A stretch of DNA of 64,000 nt from positions 127,166-191,165 of the forward strand of contig VXBM01000095.1 of NCBI GenBank assembly GCA_013400155.1. Direction: 5' to 3'. How positions within the stretch are numbered: position 1 is the first letter of the stretch; every line of letters starts with the position of its first letter. This DNA comes from Helopsaltes ochotensis (Eukaryota > Chordata > Aves > Passeriformes > Locustellidae). Positions 25,509-38,838 of the stretch are shown here, in pieces. The position numbers and the translations under genes are program-made. Below the pieces are notes generated by a model, which saw nothing but the letters and a program-made list of their open reading frames with translations, searched no databases and had not been told where the DNA came from.

Positions 25509-28135
25509 GTAGAGCTGAGCTTAGTATGAGTCATAATGACAAAATTACATCTCTGGCTGTCATTTTCCTTCAGACACTTGGGTAGATTTTCACCTGACAG
25601 ACCAGGTTTAGTCACCTGTCTCTCACATATCTGAGTTTGATATCCTATGAGAAGGCTGCAGGTGTGAAAGCAAAAACAGAGCAGAGGTTACCATCAGAAG
25701 AGGTTAACTCACAGGGTCACACTTGGATTGGCAGAAAGCAATTGAGCTCCCTTAAGGAGATATAGATTTGCTCATTGCCTTTTGGTGAGACTTTTTTCAT
25801 CTAAGCAAGCCACAAGGAGTACTGGGTTTTGCTTTATCATCACACTCTCATATCTCTGTCTTTGTTTCCCTTTGAGTCCCCTAATAATGAGGATGTAATG
25901 TACCCATATTAGGAAAACATCAGCGTGGGCATTTTAGTCAAAGCAAGGACTGATCATTGTGCAGTCCTAAGCAGAAGTTTTTCACAGACAAAGGGGCAAT
26001 GCACAGGATTTATATATGGGTACCATGGAGACTGTGGACTCCAGGAGGCAGGGACCAGGAAGAGAGGTGTTTAGGGTTGGTCTCAGAGCACATCCAGAAG
26101 TGCAGTGATGTTAGGTCAGACAGATTAGGGACTCTTACAGAACTGAGAAGGACATATTTCCAGTTCTGAGTACAGGTTGGAGGACAGGAGTAAGGAAAAT
26201 AACCTGGTAGCCCTGGGGAATGATGTCTTTCTTTAATCTCTGAGCAGTATCTGGGGGACACGTGGCTCCCCTTGTGACTTCCTAATCAAGGGGCTGGCAG
26301 GGTAATTAAGCTTTCTGCAGTTATTTGGTTGTTGCTTTCCCCAGGTCTTTCCAGGAAGAAACCAGTTTACTATGGTGGTGTTTGGGATGCAGGCACTGAT
26401 CTGTAGGGCATGGAGCTGAAGCTGTGTGTGCGTGTGAGCACATCCTTTTCCTGGCTTTCCCTGGAGCAGGAGCTGAAAGCCTGCAGTTCCTAGGGGAACC
26501 TGCCACAGTCTATCCGGCCTGGCCTTGCATTTTTGGAAGGCAGTGCTCTGGCTTGGAGCAGGCCTCTGGAAACACATTGATGCAGTGGCACTTTCCCCAT
26601 CCCTGCTGCACCGTGGGGGGGTGAAATCCCTGGAATGGCGTGAGCTTCATTATGCAGCACTGCTGTAATAGCTCAGTGTGTGTGGGCAGCTCGCTGCGTG
26701 GGCAGAGGAAAAGCCAGCAGGACGTGAGGAATCCCGCAGCATTTGCTGGCTCTGCTTAACACCCCTGCAACACCAAAAATGAATAGCGGGGACCAGGCTC
26801 AGGAGAGAGCGGAGAAGAATTGTCTGCTGCATGTCTGGGTAAAAGCTGCATGCTGTCCTACATGGGATACATCTGCAGGTGTTCAGTGGCACAGATGCTG
26901 TATTGCTATCAGGATTTTGTGGAGAACAAATTGAATCCTGGGAAAAACTGATGAAAGGCTGCTGTTAGTGAAAGAATGTTTGAGTTATAGTCTAGGCAGT
27001 GCAGAAGGGTTGGCACAGCTGGACTGTTTTATCCTGCATCCTCTGATGGCATTGTGTGCACCATCTCTACTGAAACCTGCACATCCATGCCAGTGTGTGC
27101 ATTTTTCTGGCCATATTCAGCTCTCAGCTCCTCTGGAGTGGATCCAAAGTCAGTCCAGTGACTTTAGAGTCACAGAGGTGAAACTGAGTTCATCCTCGTG
27201 TTGTGAACACCATACTGTCCCTTGTCAAACACCAAAGTGTGGAGGTGGATGTACATTTTATGAATCTCTGTCACTTAGTTTGACTTGTGTCCCAACCATA
27301 TCACCTTTGCACTTAACAGGAAACTCTACCAGTACTTTTCAATGGTGAACCAGGAGGTCTGTGTGACAGTAAAGAAGGTGTACTGTTGCTTTTCCCTGAA
27401 GAAGGCCTGGGGTTTTCAGTATCACATCTTGCATCTCTCTATTTATAAATTTAATGGGCTGATTGGTCTTACAGCCCTTTGCCCGGGGATGCCACACTGC
27501 CCAGGATATTTTCTTTTGACATTATAGAGTAAGCAGAACTATTTCAAGCCCCTCTAGTTTTTACGTGCCTGTGAGGCCCCTGTAAGGAGCAGGCCATTCT
27601 GCTGAATGCTGATCCCCTTATAGCTAGACATATGTTGCTCACCCACATACTTCACCAGCTGACAGTGTCACAGTCTGTGCCTGTGCATATCATGCATTCA
27701 CGTGCTCTGAAATATCATCCTATTCTTTCCTCACCCCAGGAAACTGTCTGAGCAAACTCACTCCTTGAGCTTTGACAAAGAACCTTGAATTTGGATTAAT
27801 AATGGAAGTATGACATCATTTCATGAAGTCACCCTCTCATCTCTCTCCACTCACCAGCTCAGAGAACCAAAGAAATGTGGCAATCTTCCTGCCATTGCAG
27901 TGATTCACCTCGGCACAGTGCATCATGACCCTTCAGAGAGACAGACTGAAATATAGGAGGAAAACTTCCTGCATAATACACACGTATCATTTGTTCTTGT
28001 CTGTGTTGTGAGACAGACAGCACACAGGCTCACAGCCACTCCCAGGATACACAGGCCCTTATAAACCAGGACAGAAAGATGGGGACAGATGAAAGATGAA
28101 AGATGGGGCCTCTGGCAGTAAAACAAGGGGTAATG

Positions 28136-28376
28136 CTGTTAAACTGAAGGAGGGCCAGTTTCGATTAGATGTAAGGAGGAAGATTTTTACAATGAAGGTG
28201 GTGAAACACTGGCACAGGTTGTTCAGAGAGGTGGTGGATGCCTTATCCCTGAAGATACACAAGATCAGGTTGGAGGGACCTTATCCAGTTTAAAATGTCC
28301 CCACTTACTGCAGAGGGTTGGAGTAGATGGCCTTTAAAGGTCACTCCCAACCCAAACCACTCTGCCTCTGTAAGAG
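28136..28376 (+). mobile_element. CR1-type LINE, truncated 3' end
   Basis: About 240 bp match the remembered consensus of the avian CR1 3' region in order: a gggccagtttcgattagat-like segment, then gtaaggagga, then gaggtggtggatgcc, then caggttggagggacc, then ggttggagtagatggcc and a terminal cactcccaacccaaacca. The element is 5' truncated and contains no reverse transcriptase frame, the usual state of CR1 copies. It lies in the same orientation as IQSEC3. CR1 is the dominant LINE of birds and also occurs in other sauropsids, so this is the main taxonomic clue in the window. Exact ends are uncertain by tens of bases. Confidence 0.9.
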
Positions 28377-29233
28377 CTGTGTGTGCAGCACAGACACTGG
28401 CACATTAAGAAGCAGAAAATCCCTCCCACAGCCAGGCAATCAGGCCCACTCAGCACCAGACCTGTTCTCAAAGAGATGCTCACAGCCACAGAGAGAGAAA
28501 AGCCCTCTGTTTGGGAGCTGCACACTGCTCCCTCCCTTCTTCTGACAAAGCATTCTCTGGGTGCCTTCTCTCACATACGAGGATTTCTGCCTGAGGGCAT
28601 GAATCAATAGAAAAGGGAGGAAAAATACAGCTAAGAGTGAGGGAAGTGGAGAAGGAGATAAGCAAATCTGAGTATGGGATTTCTGTTCAGGCAGCCAACA
28701 TCAAGGTCAGGTGAGGAAGGTAAAAAAGTATCACTCAACAATGAATGTTGAAAATGTATGAAAAGTCAAATTTTTTTTTTTAACAAAAGAAGTGTCTATT
28801 TTTGGTTCTCCCCCTTGGAGCCTTGAGCCTCATTTGCCCCTAGACCATGTCAGCAATGTCTCCTAGGTTTCTTCACAAAGGAAAGAGCCTTTGACTCTGG
28901 AGCAGATGGATGGCAGAAGAGTCACTAATGAGGCGTGGTACAATGCACAAGGATCCTTTGTGGCAGTGGGACCCGCTTGTGATTACCAGGTGATAGCAGG
29001 TGCTGCGAGTGACACAGCAAGGTCCTGTGACATCTTTTTGTGCTCACCAGCAGCTAGGGGGGCACACAGCAAGGCACTTTTCCAACCAGTCCCATTCCTG
29101 ACACACACATGAACTCATAGGAGCCCAGACACGCACCAAGGGCTGCACTGATGCACGCCATGGTGTGAACCAGAGGCAACAATGCCTCCAAAAGACCATG
29201 CAAACTCACCATGTCTCTGTCCTTCCCTTCCAG

Positions 29234-29395
29234 AAACCCAGACAAAGGGATCCAGTTCCTGATCTCCCGAGGCTTCATCCCGGACACCCCCATTGGGGTG
29301 GCACACTTCCTGCTGCAGCGCAAGGGCCTCAGCCGCCAGATGATCGGGGAATTCCTGGGCAACAGCAAGAAGCAGTTCAACAGGGACGTCCTGGA
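29234..29395 (+). CDS. IQSEC3: IQSEC3 coding exon: N-terminal part of Sec7 domain
   Basis: This exon encodes the first helices of the Sec7 domain: NPDKGIQFLISRGFIPDTP, then IGVAHFLLQRKGLSRQMIGE and FLGNSKKQFNRDVL. This matches the BRAG/IQSEC family closely, including the conserved Lys-Gly-Leu and the GEFLGN motif shared by ArfGEFs. The Sec7 domain catalyses GDP/GTP exchange on ARF proteins, mainly ARF6 for this family. The acceptor is ttccag and the donor is gga|gtaagt. Both boundaries split codons (Ile at the start, Asp at the end) and fit the flanking exons exactly. Confidence 0.97.
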
Positions 29396-32300
29396 GTAAG
29401 TGTGGAAATCCCTTCCCCTCCTCCCTGCACTCTAAAGGAGTTGCCAGCTGACTCTGCCCCTGGCTGCACCAGCAAGCACTTTGTTGTCCTCCACCCCCCC
29501 TCTTCAGGAACTTCACCATTGCCAGTCCCTACCTGGCATCCCTCAACACATTTCCCGGCAACATTTCACCATTCATATCATCAGTTCTTTCATTTCAGTC
29601 CCTCCTCAGGAGGCCTGTGGTCACCTAGCAGGAGCTCAGCACTGTCAGGTGGTAGAACTAGTGATGTGGGCAGGTTTGGGGGCTGGGAAACTCTTTGGCT
29701 GGGTTCTCATCCCATCCATATAAAGTACCTCTGATGCCTTCTGGGAAGTACTAAGAGGGCAGAGGATGAAAAATATCTGCTTTTTGCTGTGAGACCGGCA
29801 GGGAGAAAGCGAATGCTAGCTACATACTCAGTTCTCTTTCTGTCCAGGTTGGAAATTGGTGGCCCTTTGAGTTTGTCCAACTGCATTATGAGGATAATTA
29901 CGAGGTCCTGTTGGTGGTGATGAGGAGGCCTGCATATGAAAACATGCTACTAAGGACTCCTCATTGCCACAGCAGCCACAGAGCACTGAGGAACATCCCC
30001 ACTCCAAAACCTCCAATTTTGGAGCAGCTGAGCTACTCCTTTTCAGAACAAAATCCAAGGTTCCTTTCCTGCTTCTCTTTAGTGGCTGCCTTTGCTGGAT
30101 TGTTACCTTCAATTCTCTCATTGTGACCTCTTCTGGTCACAAGCCATGCATCTCTCAGCTTACACCTCTCTCTTGTTTCAAGTTTATTTCATTCAGAGAC
30201 CCATTTCGAGGCATGACCAGCACTCAGCTGTGTCTTTTATTATGCAGAAGCACAACTCTAGAGAGCTGCCTTTCCATTAGGCAGGAAGTCCTTTGCACTA
30301 GGTCCTTTATTACATTCTCCCATTCTCCAAAATGGTCTCTATTTCCCTTGAATTTTGCAGTGTGTTCTCTTGAACCAAACTCCAGAAACTCCAAATCTCA
30401 TCCACATACCACTTCTACTCAAGAGAAAGACTGGAGGATGCCAAAGTTCAAGAGCCAAATCTAGGCCTAAATTTCAAAATTAATTCCAGCTGCAATTGCT
30501 GCTTCTTATTGCTGCAGGTACCTGACCTTTCATCCATCTCTCTTTTTAATATACAGTAGAATTATTGATTTGTCCAGCAACAAGACACATGTGCTGTCCA
30601 GTCTCTTCATGCTGAGAACAACAATTAAAAGTAATTGCCTCTTTTTGTCCCATAAGTATTGTGTGGGCTGCTTTCCCTGATAGATAATCTGCTCAAATCC
30701 AAACCTAGCCTCTGCATGCACAGGGAAATATTGCAACAACAACAGGCTGACGCTTCCTTGTAATCCTAAATTTGGCATCATCCCTAGAAATCACCATGTT
30801 CCTCTGCCTCACATGGGACTACAAACTCAGTGTCAGCAGCTCCAGGGAACAGTCCCTATTGCAAAGCCTGGTGTCAAGCTTCCCAGCCTCAGTGCCCAGG
30901 AGCTGCTACCTTGGGGTTGCCTGTCCTGTTTCTGCATGGGGGCCATAGGAGCAGGTGGCCCTATTCCATCATGCTCATTACTCAAAGTTTCCACTGCCCC
31001 TCTCATGGTAACACTTCAAATGTTCAGTGAAAGAGTGACCTTGCCCATCCTATTAACATCTGTACAAAACAAGGCTCAAAGATGGGGCCCTCAAGATACT
31101 GGGGCTGTGTACATGGACACATCTTGGGCAGGGACTGTGTGCTCCTGAACATGTACCAAACAACTGGGTCTGAGTTCAGGGTTCAAACTTGTGTCTGATC
31201 TCTCCAGGCAACAGGTTATATGCTTGCACTAACAACCTGTGCTGCCATCCCCTCTTCACAATAAATGGCTGATTCGTCTTCCTTAAAGGCAAAGATAAAA
31301 GTAGACTTAAAATATATGCAGAATGTTCTAAAACCGGAAGGAAAAAACATGCACATTCAGCTGTGTGTAGCTGTGCCATTTGAACGTACTTCCTGTGCCA
31401 GTTCTGAGCTTAGGGGTATAGCTGAGCATGGGTGGTAGGTTTTGCCAGCAAATTTTTCATCAACTGCTCATGAGAGCTAGATGGGCAATGGCTGCACACC
31501 CAGCAGCATGCTGTGCATGGGAACAAGGCACTGAAAGGAGAAATCATGGCCCAGAATTATAACCCTGGATATTTTCCTGTCCATGGTGCAGGAAGACGAG
31601 GGCTGGCAGTGCAGTGTAGTGTGCTGGCATTTCCAGTGCACCGTATCTCAAGGGCTGGTCACAACTTATGAGCTGTTTCTATGGGAACAAGAGGCAGATC
31701 AAAGACCTTTTGGCATTTTAGAACTGTCCAGGACCTTGTCTGGTTCTCATTCCCCGTCCAACTCCCATAAAGCTAGCTCAGGAACACTGACACAGGCTGG
31801 GAAAATAGACTCTGCAAGGGAAGTCTTGCTGTCCCCACATCCACCCGCGCTCAGCAATGTTAAAGTACATGGTATTCCCTGGGGAGCATGCAGCAGACAA
31901 GAGAGCTCATACAGTAGCTTTTGCACAATTTGCCCAATACCAGAGTCATTTTTGTGGCCCAAATGGGCAGAAGAACAGGCAGTTAGTCCTGCTGACAGGA
32001 GGTCAATTGCCCAGGCAGGGTGGCCATGAGCAGGCAGTAGTGCTTGCACAGGCTCTGATCACCTGCAGTGAGCAAACCTGTATGCAGGCAGAGATGTCTG
32101 TGCTCTTTCACATCCCAAACCTGACCCTGGAGCCTCCTCTACCTCCCAAAAGCAATTTCAATTATTGATGCCACTTGCTGTGTTAGTTCAGCTTTCGCTC
32201 AATGTGAAAACTTATGTTGCAATTGTGTGTTGTAAGCAATGTTTCTATTGCAGCCAGGTTGAATTAACCCAGCTGCATGAATAAATAATAGGACAGCTTT

Positions 32301-35300
32301 TAAAACATCTGCAAAAGTGTCAGCCTCCCTTGTGCTTTTGGAGGCAGGGCTGCCTCGGTTACAAACTCCAGACTCAGCTGTAATGTCCAGCTATAAGTCT
32401 GTGCTCTGCAGAGTTCCCTTGGCTTCTGCAGGTATTGAAGCTGTGCTGGCTGACAGACAAGCCAACCTCTGCCTGTTCCTGCTGCCAAACAGCAGAGCTC
32501 AGGAGTGCAGAGCAGCATTTGGCACTGGGAAGACGATCCCACTTTGCTGTCCACCTAGTAAATGTGAAACTCCAGAGAAGTGCTATGCTGGTTGCAAAAC
32601 CTTTTATGTAAAAGGGCACAGGTTTAGGTGAGGTAAGCATTTTGTGAGGATTGAGCACTTCGGTGTGCTGGTTTGCCTTCCCACACCTTCATGACCAGCA
32701 TCTAAATGCCCTGAAATTATAATCTCCCTTCCATCTTCCTGCTCTTATCTTTCAACCTTTAACTTGAACTCAAAAAAGGTATCTGGATAATTCATAAGTG
32801 GTTCTACATGCTAGCCAGAGGAATGACAGAGAGAGCAGGAGATTTTCAACAGTTTCTGACTATAACTGATACACATGCATTGATAACACTGAACCACTCA
32901 GGTCTGTATCTTCAGGAAGATGCAGCATGTAATTTTCTTGTTTAGAAAATACTTCAGTATTTAAAACCAGGATTTATCTCACCTGTTGATGGCTACCACC
33001 AAGTTTAGTGTCTTCCAGAAATTTATGAAATCCTTTTGTCAATGGAGAGACACGAGGCCCTCAAAAGTGGCCTGTTTTTCTCAGTGTGCTAGTTTAGTCT
33101 GGATGTGCAGGTTTTAGGCATTTTGTGTTACAGGGCATAAATCCCACTTGTAACCTATTTTAAGCATCCCACAGAATAACCATTCACTGTGATCAGCATC
33201 CCATAGTAAGATCCAAGAATCTCCTTCTACTGGCTGTCCTGCAGCCAGTGAGAAGGAGTCACTGGGGACCTGCCCCAGGGTTTCAGTGTCTACCAGTCCA
33301 GGGAATCAGCTGGAGAGAGGTAGCCTGGCCCATAAAGGACCTATGTGCTACTGAGCAGTTTTAATCAAATCTATTTGTCAAGTACTGCAGAAAAAAATTC
33401 TGTTGCTTTGAAAAAGTGAGGCCCAAGGCATTAACAGATAGTTTTTATATGAGACACATCATCATTCTTGCATCCTTTCTTCATTCCGTGTTTATTTGTT
33501 GCTTTTGTTCTACTTTCTTCATACTTTCCTTCACTTTAGTCCATTCTTCACCTCCACCTGTTCCTGACTCAGAAATTGCTTCCATTTATAGTTCATTCAT
33601 GAACAAGATAATGTGAGTGATTTCATGAACGGAGTCAGCTATGCTGGTACTGGATGGTTTGTGCTCAGCTCGTGGGACTTGCAAGTGCAGGTGTGGCTGT
33701 CCTGGTGCACTTGCTGTCAGGGGAGAAATGGGCAGAGACTCCAGTAGAGGAGACATTGTGCTGAGTTGGGGTCTGGTTGCTGTTAAGAGTGGAAGTAGCT
33801 GTTGGAGACATTCTCCCTGGGGGTGAGAAGGTCTCCTGTCTGTCAAGCCTGTGTTGTCTTCTCTTTCTGTCATGGAAAGTCAGGGAGAGAAAAGCTGCTC
33901 TTAGTAAGTGCAGAGCTGAGAGCCCAGCAAAGGGACTCTCTCAAAGAAGAGTCAGGTTCCTCTTGGACAGACAGAATGGACTTGTCAGGTTAGCCTAACT
34001 AGCCTTCTTTCCCCTTCTCACTGAGGATGCTACAGAGGGTCAGTAAGGCACTTGTGTCACAGGAGGGTTTGTGCAGGAGCAATAGACAAGGATGTGATGG
34101 ACACAGAACAGAGGGAAGAACGGTCAGTTCGGGCCTGCTGCTGCCAGCAGGGCCGTAGCACACACCAAATGTGAGCAAGAACAGCCTTCCCATGCAGACC
34201 TGGGCAGGCTGAAGATGCAACTTGAGTCTCCCTAGTCCCCAGGGAAGCTCGGGAAGGAGTAGATTCCCAAGTAAGTAGCCATGTGGGCTACCAACAACCA
34301 TGGGAGGGTGAGCAGGCATGACATTCCCAGACATGCCAGGCACTACATGTCCTGTAGCATTCTCCAGAAAGGGAAGACTGATGCTGGCCATGGTCCCCTT
34401 TGTAGACACTGTCCTTCCCAAGAGGGCATGGAGGGCAGGATTGGGACTTACACTTGTGCCCACTGGTGCATGCAGTCGGGGAGTCCTAGTAAATTTTCTT
34501 TCTGTTCAGTTCTCATGTGGAGGGCAGTCTCCTTCCAGAGAGCTGAGCTCTTCTGCAATTCACCCAAATCCTGATTCACCTTCAGAAAGCTTGTAGAATT
34601 AGGGAGGCTGAGAAAAGGGATGGTTTTTATTAGTATCTTTGTGCCTTGTGATTTTAAACTTTCCACCTGGCTGCCTCCCCCCTTGCTCCCTCCCTGAGGT
34701 GGAGGCTGCAGGTTCATTACAGATGCTTTTAGTTGCATCCCAGCTCCTGCTGCATTGTCACCTGAGTGGAAAAGCTGGAAAATAGGTCATTACACTTGGG
34801 TGAGCAGATCCCAGCCCCACATGATACAGCTGCTTCCTGCCTTCACTGAACCCTTTTGCCACAGGCTTTTTTGCCGTGCTTAGCCCTGTGCTAAATCCTC
34901 ATAGCTCTTCTGCCATTATGACCACCCACTTCTGGGGGGATCTTTTCCATGTAGCCTAGGAGGCTACAACAGAGATAATAGCTAAGCATAATAATCCATC
35001 TAGGAGCCCACTCTTTGGTCCTGGAACCTGGTGTGGAATTCTCTGCTTGTTATTGTGAGGTGCCTCAGGGCAGATCAAACTCCTCATGTACACAGAGTCC
35101 TCAACCCCCACCACCTTGTTTATGAGGCAGGGAGCCAGCGCTTTTCCTGCTCTCTTCAACAACATGATCCAAATATCCAAAGTCATATCCTTGCAGACAG
35201 TGGGCTAAATGAATCTCTGGACGCACTGCGGGCTCAATTTGTGTGGCTTGTTGCAAGTTCATGGGCAGGAAGGAGTTGAAACATGAGATTTTATAAGGTG

Positions 35301-36103
35301 ATTACTGTGCCTCTGTATCATCATCCCTCAAGCCTCCTGGTAGTCCTGGAATAGTCATCTCCCAGGTGTCCAGCTGTTTGTGGAAAAATGAACTCAGCAC
35401 TGGTTTTAGCATGTGCACATAAGCTGTTGGTTTATTCCTTGGATGCAGAGAGCCACCCTCTCTCACATCCTTTGTCAGCTTCCATGGTCTCTAGCTTGGA
35501 AAGAAAAGCCCTCCTTGCTCTTGTTTAACAAAGAAAAGTAGTGCTGCATTTCAGGGGATGTCTGACAGAGTTACCAGAGCACATTTGGAAACTTAGTGCA
35601 GGAATCTGAAGTCAGGGAAGGCTGCAAAACTTCCAGCTGTCTAGAAGAGGAGCAGGAACACGGCAGACCCATAGCACAAGACTGTTTGGCTGAATGGACT
35701 TGGCTGTGTCAAATTTGCACACAAAAAATATCAGACAAGTCTGATGCACCTTTCTTTCTGCCTGTCTGGCAGCAAAAATAGCAGCTTGGTACCTGATGGC
35801 TCCTCTAGGGGCTGTTCTTCAGACCTTTGGCACAGGATTTGTCAGATAAATCAAAGCCTAGCACAGGCTGACTTTGTTTGAATCAAACATTCTTCCTAAC
35901 CTGTCTTTTCTTCCTGGCCAACTTTTTTCAGTAAGCAGGACAGGGGACACTGTTCTTTGGGCTGAGAGACATATGGAAGAGACTCCCAGGAGATAGAATT
36001 TACAAAGCAAACCTGCATCAGTCAGTCTGGGAGAGAAACTCTCATAGGAGAATCTGAGCATAACTCACGTCTGTTTGAGTTTGAAGAGAGCTATGAACAG
36101 TTG

Positions 36104-36168
36104 CCTTGTCCTACTTGTCCTACTTGTCCTACTTGTCCTACTTGTCCTACTTGTCCTACTTGTCCTAA
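36104..36168. repeat. 9-bp minisatellite, six perfect units
   Basis: The unit cctacttgt is repeated six times without error from 36110 to 36163, with partial units on both sides. Because the unit is a multiple of three, it gives a spurious Cys-Pro-Thr repeat frame. The perfect copies suggest recent expansion, so it is likely to vary in length between individuals. Confidence 0.95.
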
Positions 36169-38324
36169 TGAGGGCTCGATGCTTTCTGTATTAAGGGCAC
36201 TGACTTTATTACTTGAGATTTATACACAAAGGGGAGGATGGGTTAGGGCAGCCTGTGTGGAGGAGGAAAGACTCATCAAAGAGGGAAGGAGTAAGCAAAA
36301 GATAGGTGATTGAATGCTGGTGGATTGGGGTTACTAGGGTGACCTTAGCGGGTGTCCCTGGGGTGTGCAAGGACTCAGTGTTCACATGTCTGGAAGCAGC
36401 AAAATCACCGGGGTCAGTGCTGAGAAACATTGCACACTGGAAAGGATTAAAAAATAATAACAAAAGCCCAAGTGCAGAGGTAGTTGCAGCTGTGAACACA
36501 AGAACGACTAACAAGAGGAAAACTGTTCTTCCTATCAAAGATAAATTCCAAGAAGCAGAATGCCTTGATGTTAACCCAAGGGACTGAGTATAAGTATGAG
36601 AAAAATAAAAATAAAAAATGAAAGAGGCAGTGGAGGAAGTTTTTTCTTATTGCCAAGTATTACTGCAGTCCACCTCTTGGAGAGATAAAAAAATATTTCA
36701 TGGAAGATTTCCTTTGAGAGCAGTGCCTTTGATTATCTTCCCTTGCTCCCTATTTGTTTCTGAATTTCGATTATATGGACTTTGTGCAGAGAAAGAGCCC
36801 ACAATTCCTAGCGAGGTTGTAACAAGTCCTACCTCAGAAGATACAAAGCACTTTATGTTCAGTCAGAGCTCTTGCTAAGTTATTCTGTGGGTGTCAGCCC
36901 AGTTAAATGATGATAACTTCAGAATCAATAAGGCAATGGAGTAATGCACAGATGTCTCTGAGCATTTGAACTCTATCCCTCACCCATTTGAGGCATTGTG
37001 CAACAGATTTTTATTCTAGCAAGGCTGCACACGGACTCAGCAGCTTAGTTCACAAACCACTTCCCAACGACCCACAGCAAACTGCAGCACTTAGAAACAA
37101 CCAACAGACACACCCCCAAGTTCATCGCAGAAAGGAAGAAGAAACTGGTAACAGCACGCCCCTTTATTAGTAGAGGTTTCTTTGGCAAAATTTCCAGATA
37201 ATCCTAGGAAACAGAAGGATATAGAAGACAGCTAATCCCCTCCCCCTCTTTTTTCCCTGTACCATTCCTCATAAAGTCCCAGACAGTCTGTCTTGGGGAA
37301 AATTTCCACCTTAATAACCTTAAATTTGGGATCAGTTTATCCTTTATCAGATGACAAAGCAATCCAAACACAATACAAAGGATTAAATAAAGGGGTTAAG
37401 GGGCCAATAAAAGTAGCATCCAAAGCACAGAGAAGCAGAAAATATGAAGTTCTTGAATTTTTAATGCACTTCTAATGTCAAGGTGGTCCCATTAGCACAT
37501 TAGTAACTTTGTATTTAAGGAAGGTTTAAAGAAAATGGAATTTTGGCACCTGTGATTTTCTTCATCTGTCAGACAGAATTTCAGTTTTGAAGTTTTTTTT
37601 GGGGGGAAAGAATAATGACAAGCAGGAAGGTAAATTGTACATACCACAGTCAGTGGAGAGTAGATTAATTCAATCTCTGTCTTTGTTAGAATAACTAGTT
37701 TTCTAGATGGGACATGCAGATCATAATTCCAGACTTCAGCAAAGCTTTGGACATGAGAATTTTTTTGTTGAGAGTTGAAGAGAGAAATTTGCAAAGGAAT
37801 CATAAACAGGGGAGCAAATTGGCTGATATAGACATTAGTGCCTACATACCCTGCTGAAATGGAAAGCTGGGCCTAAGGGACATTATGAACAGGGGTTTCT
37901 GAGTCTAGTCTTTTGATTAATGCTTGCTGTAATGACCTGAGCACTAAAGGTAGGAATATGCTAACAGAATGGGCTGAAGCCACATGGGAAAGGTGTTGTC
38001 ATTACAAGTGACTGAAATATCATGCAGTAAGAACAAGTAGATTATTTGACTAATACAGAGAGCAAGAACTGTAGTGGTAGGTTTTGGAGACTAACAGCAG
38101 GGCCTCTATAATATGAGAATGCTTTAGTAGGAAATAAGAGAGGTGTCATCCCCTTCTTGGGGTATCTAAATTGGCCACGAATTTCCAGTGGGCAGTGAAT
38201 CACATCAAAATGCAAAATGACACCAGATGAGCAGGTAATGTTGCATGCCATTTCTGTACAACAGCTTCCATTTCCTATTTTCTCTGAGCTGATTCTGGTC
38301 TTAGTGATCGTGATACAGGTGTGT

Positions 38325-38500
38325 AAATATCTATGTCCATATAGATGTCTATATATCTATATAGATATGGTAAGTATTAACACATATATGTACACATACT
38401 TTCTCTGTATCTGCCCATGTGACTGTATATGCTGTCTGTGGTGTGATATGTATAAACCATGGTGTATACATATGCTAACACACATATAGAAATATATAGT
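38325..38500. repeat. AT-rich TATC/TATA/CATA microsatellite-like region
   Basis: Interrupted tetranucleotide and hexanucleotide motifs of the type tatctata and acacatat cover about 170 bp just upstream of the second Sec7 exon. This is a degenerate simple repeat. Confidence 0.75.
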
Positions 38501-38715
38501 AAAGCACAAGAATTGCTCACCAGCTGTAGAATGCAGGAATCACTTGAGTGAAATCACTGCCTGTGGTAAGCAGGATCCAGGAAGCCGTAGAGATGTCTCA
38601 GGGCCTCTCCCATGGGATTTCCCTTGGGGACTGGGCCTCAGTACCACAGAGGAGGAACCTGCCTGGTGTCACCACGGGAGGATGTTCTGCTGAAGGCTGT
38701 GTACCCTTCTCACAG

Positions 38716-38838
38716 CTGCGTGGTGGACGAGATGGACTTCTCAGGCATGGAGCTGGACGAAGCCCTGCGGAAGTTCCAGGCCCACATCCGCGTGCAGGGG
38801 GAGGCGCAGAAGGTGGAGCGGCTCATCGAGGCTTTCAG
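38716..38838 (+). CDS. IQSEC3: IQSEC3 coding exon: Sec7 catalytic motif 1 (glutamic finger)
   Basis: This exon encodes CVVDEMDFSGMELDEALRKF, then QAHIRVQGEAQKVERLIEAF. The motif GEAQK carries the invariant glutamate of Sec7 domains (codon 38801-38803), the glutamic finger that expels Mg and GDP from ARF. Its presence implies an active exchange factor. The acceptor is ctcacag, the donor is cag|gtgaga, and split Asp and Ser codons match the neighbouring exons. Confidence 0.97.

Larger units (their letters stand above)
25083..29233 (+). other. IQSEC3: IQSEC3 intron (4.2 kb) with CR1 insertion
   Basis: The donor is gtaagtgg and the acceptor is ccttcccttccag. The intron carries an AG/GACA simple repeat (25475-25508) and a CR1 LINE 3' end (about 28136-28376). 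No other gene-like feature was recognised. Confidence 0.8.
29396..38715 (+). other. IQSEC3: IQSEC3 intron (9.3 kb, largest complete one)
   Basis: The donor is gtaagtgtgg and the acceptor is cttctcacag. The intron holds a 9-bp minisatellite (36104-36168) and a TATC/TATA-type AT-rich microsatellite (38325-38500). No coding exon fits the gap: the flanking exons join in frame in the middle of the Sec7 domain. Confidence 0.85.

Noticed and set aside
36101..36313. Cys-Pro-Thr repeat peptide that looks like a small repetitive protein
   Set aside because: It is produced by the 9-bp minisatellite, whose unit length is a multiple of three; the rest of the frame is unremarkable.
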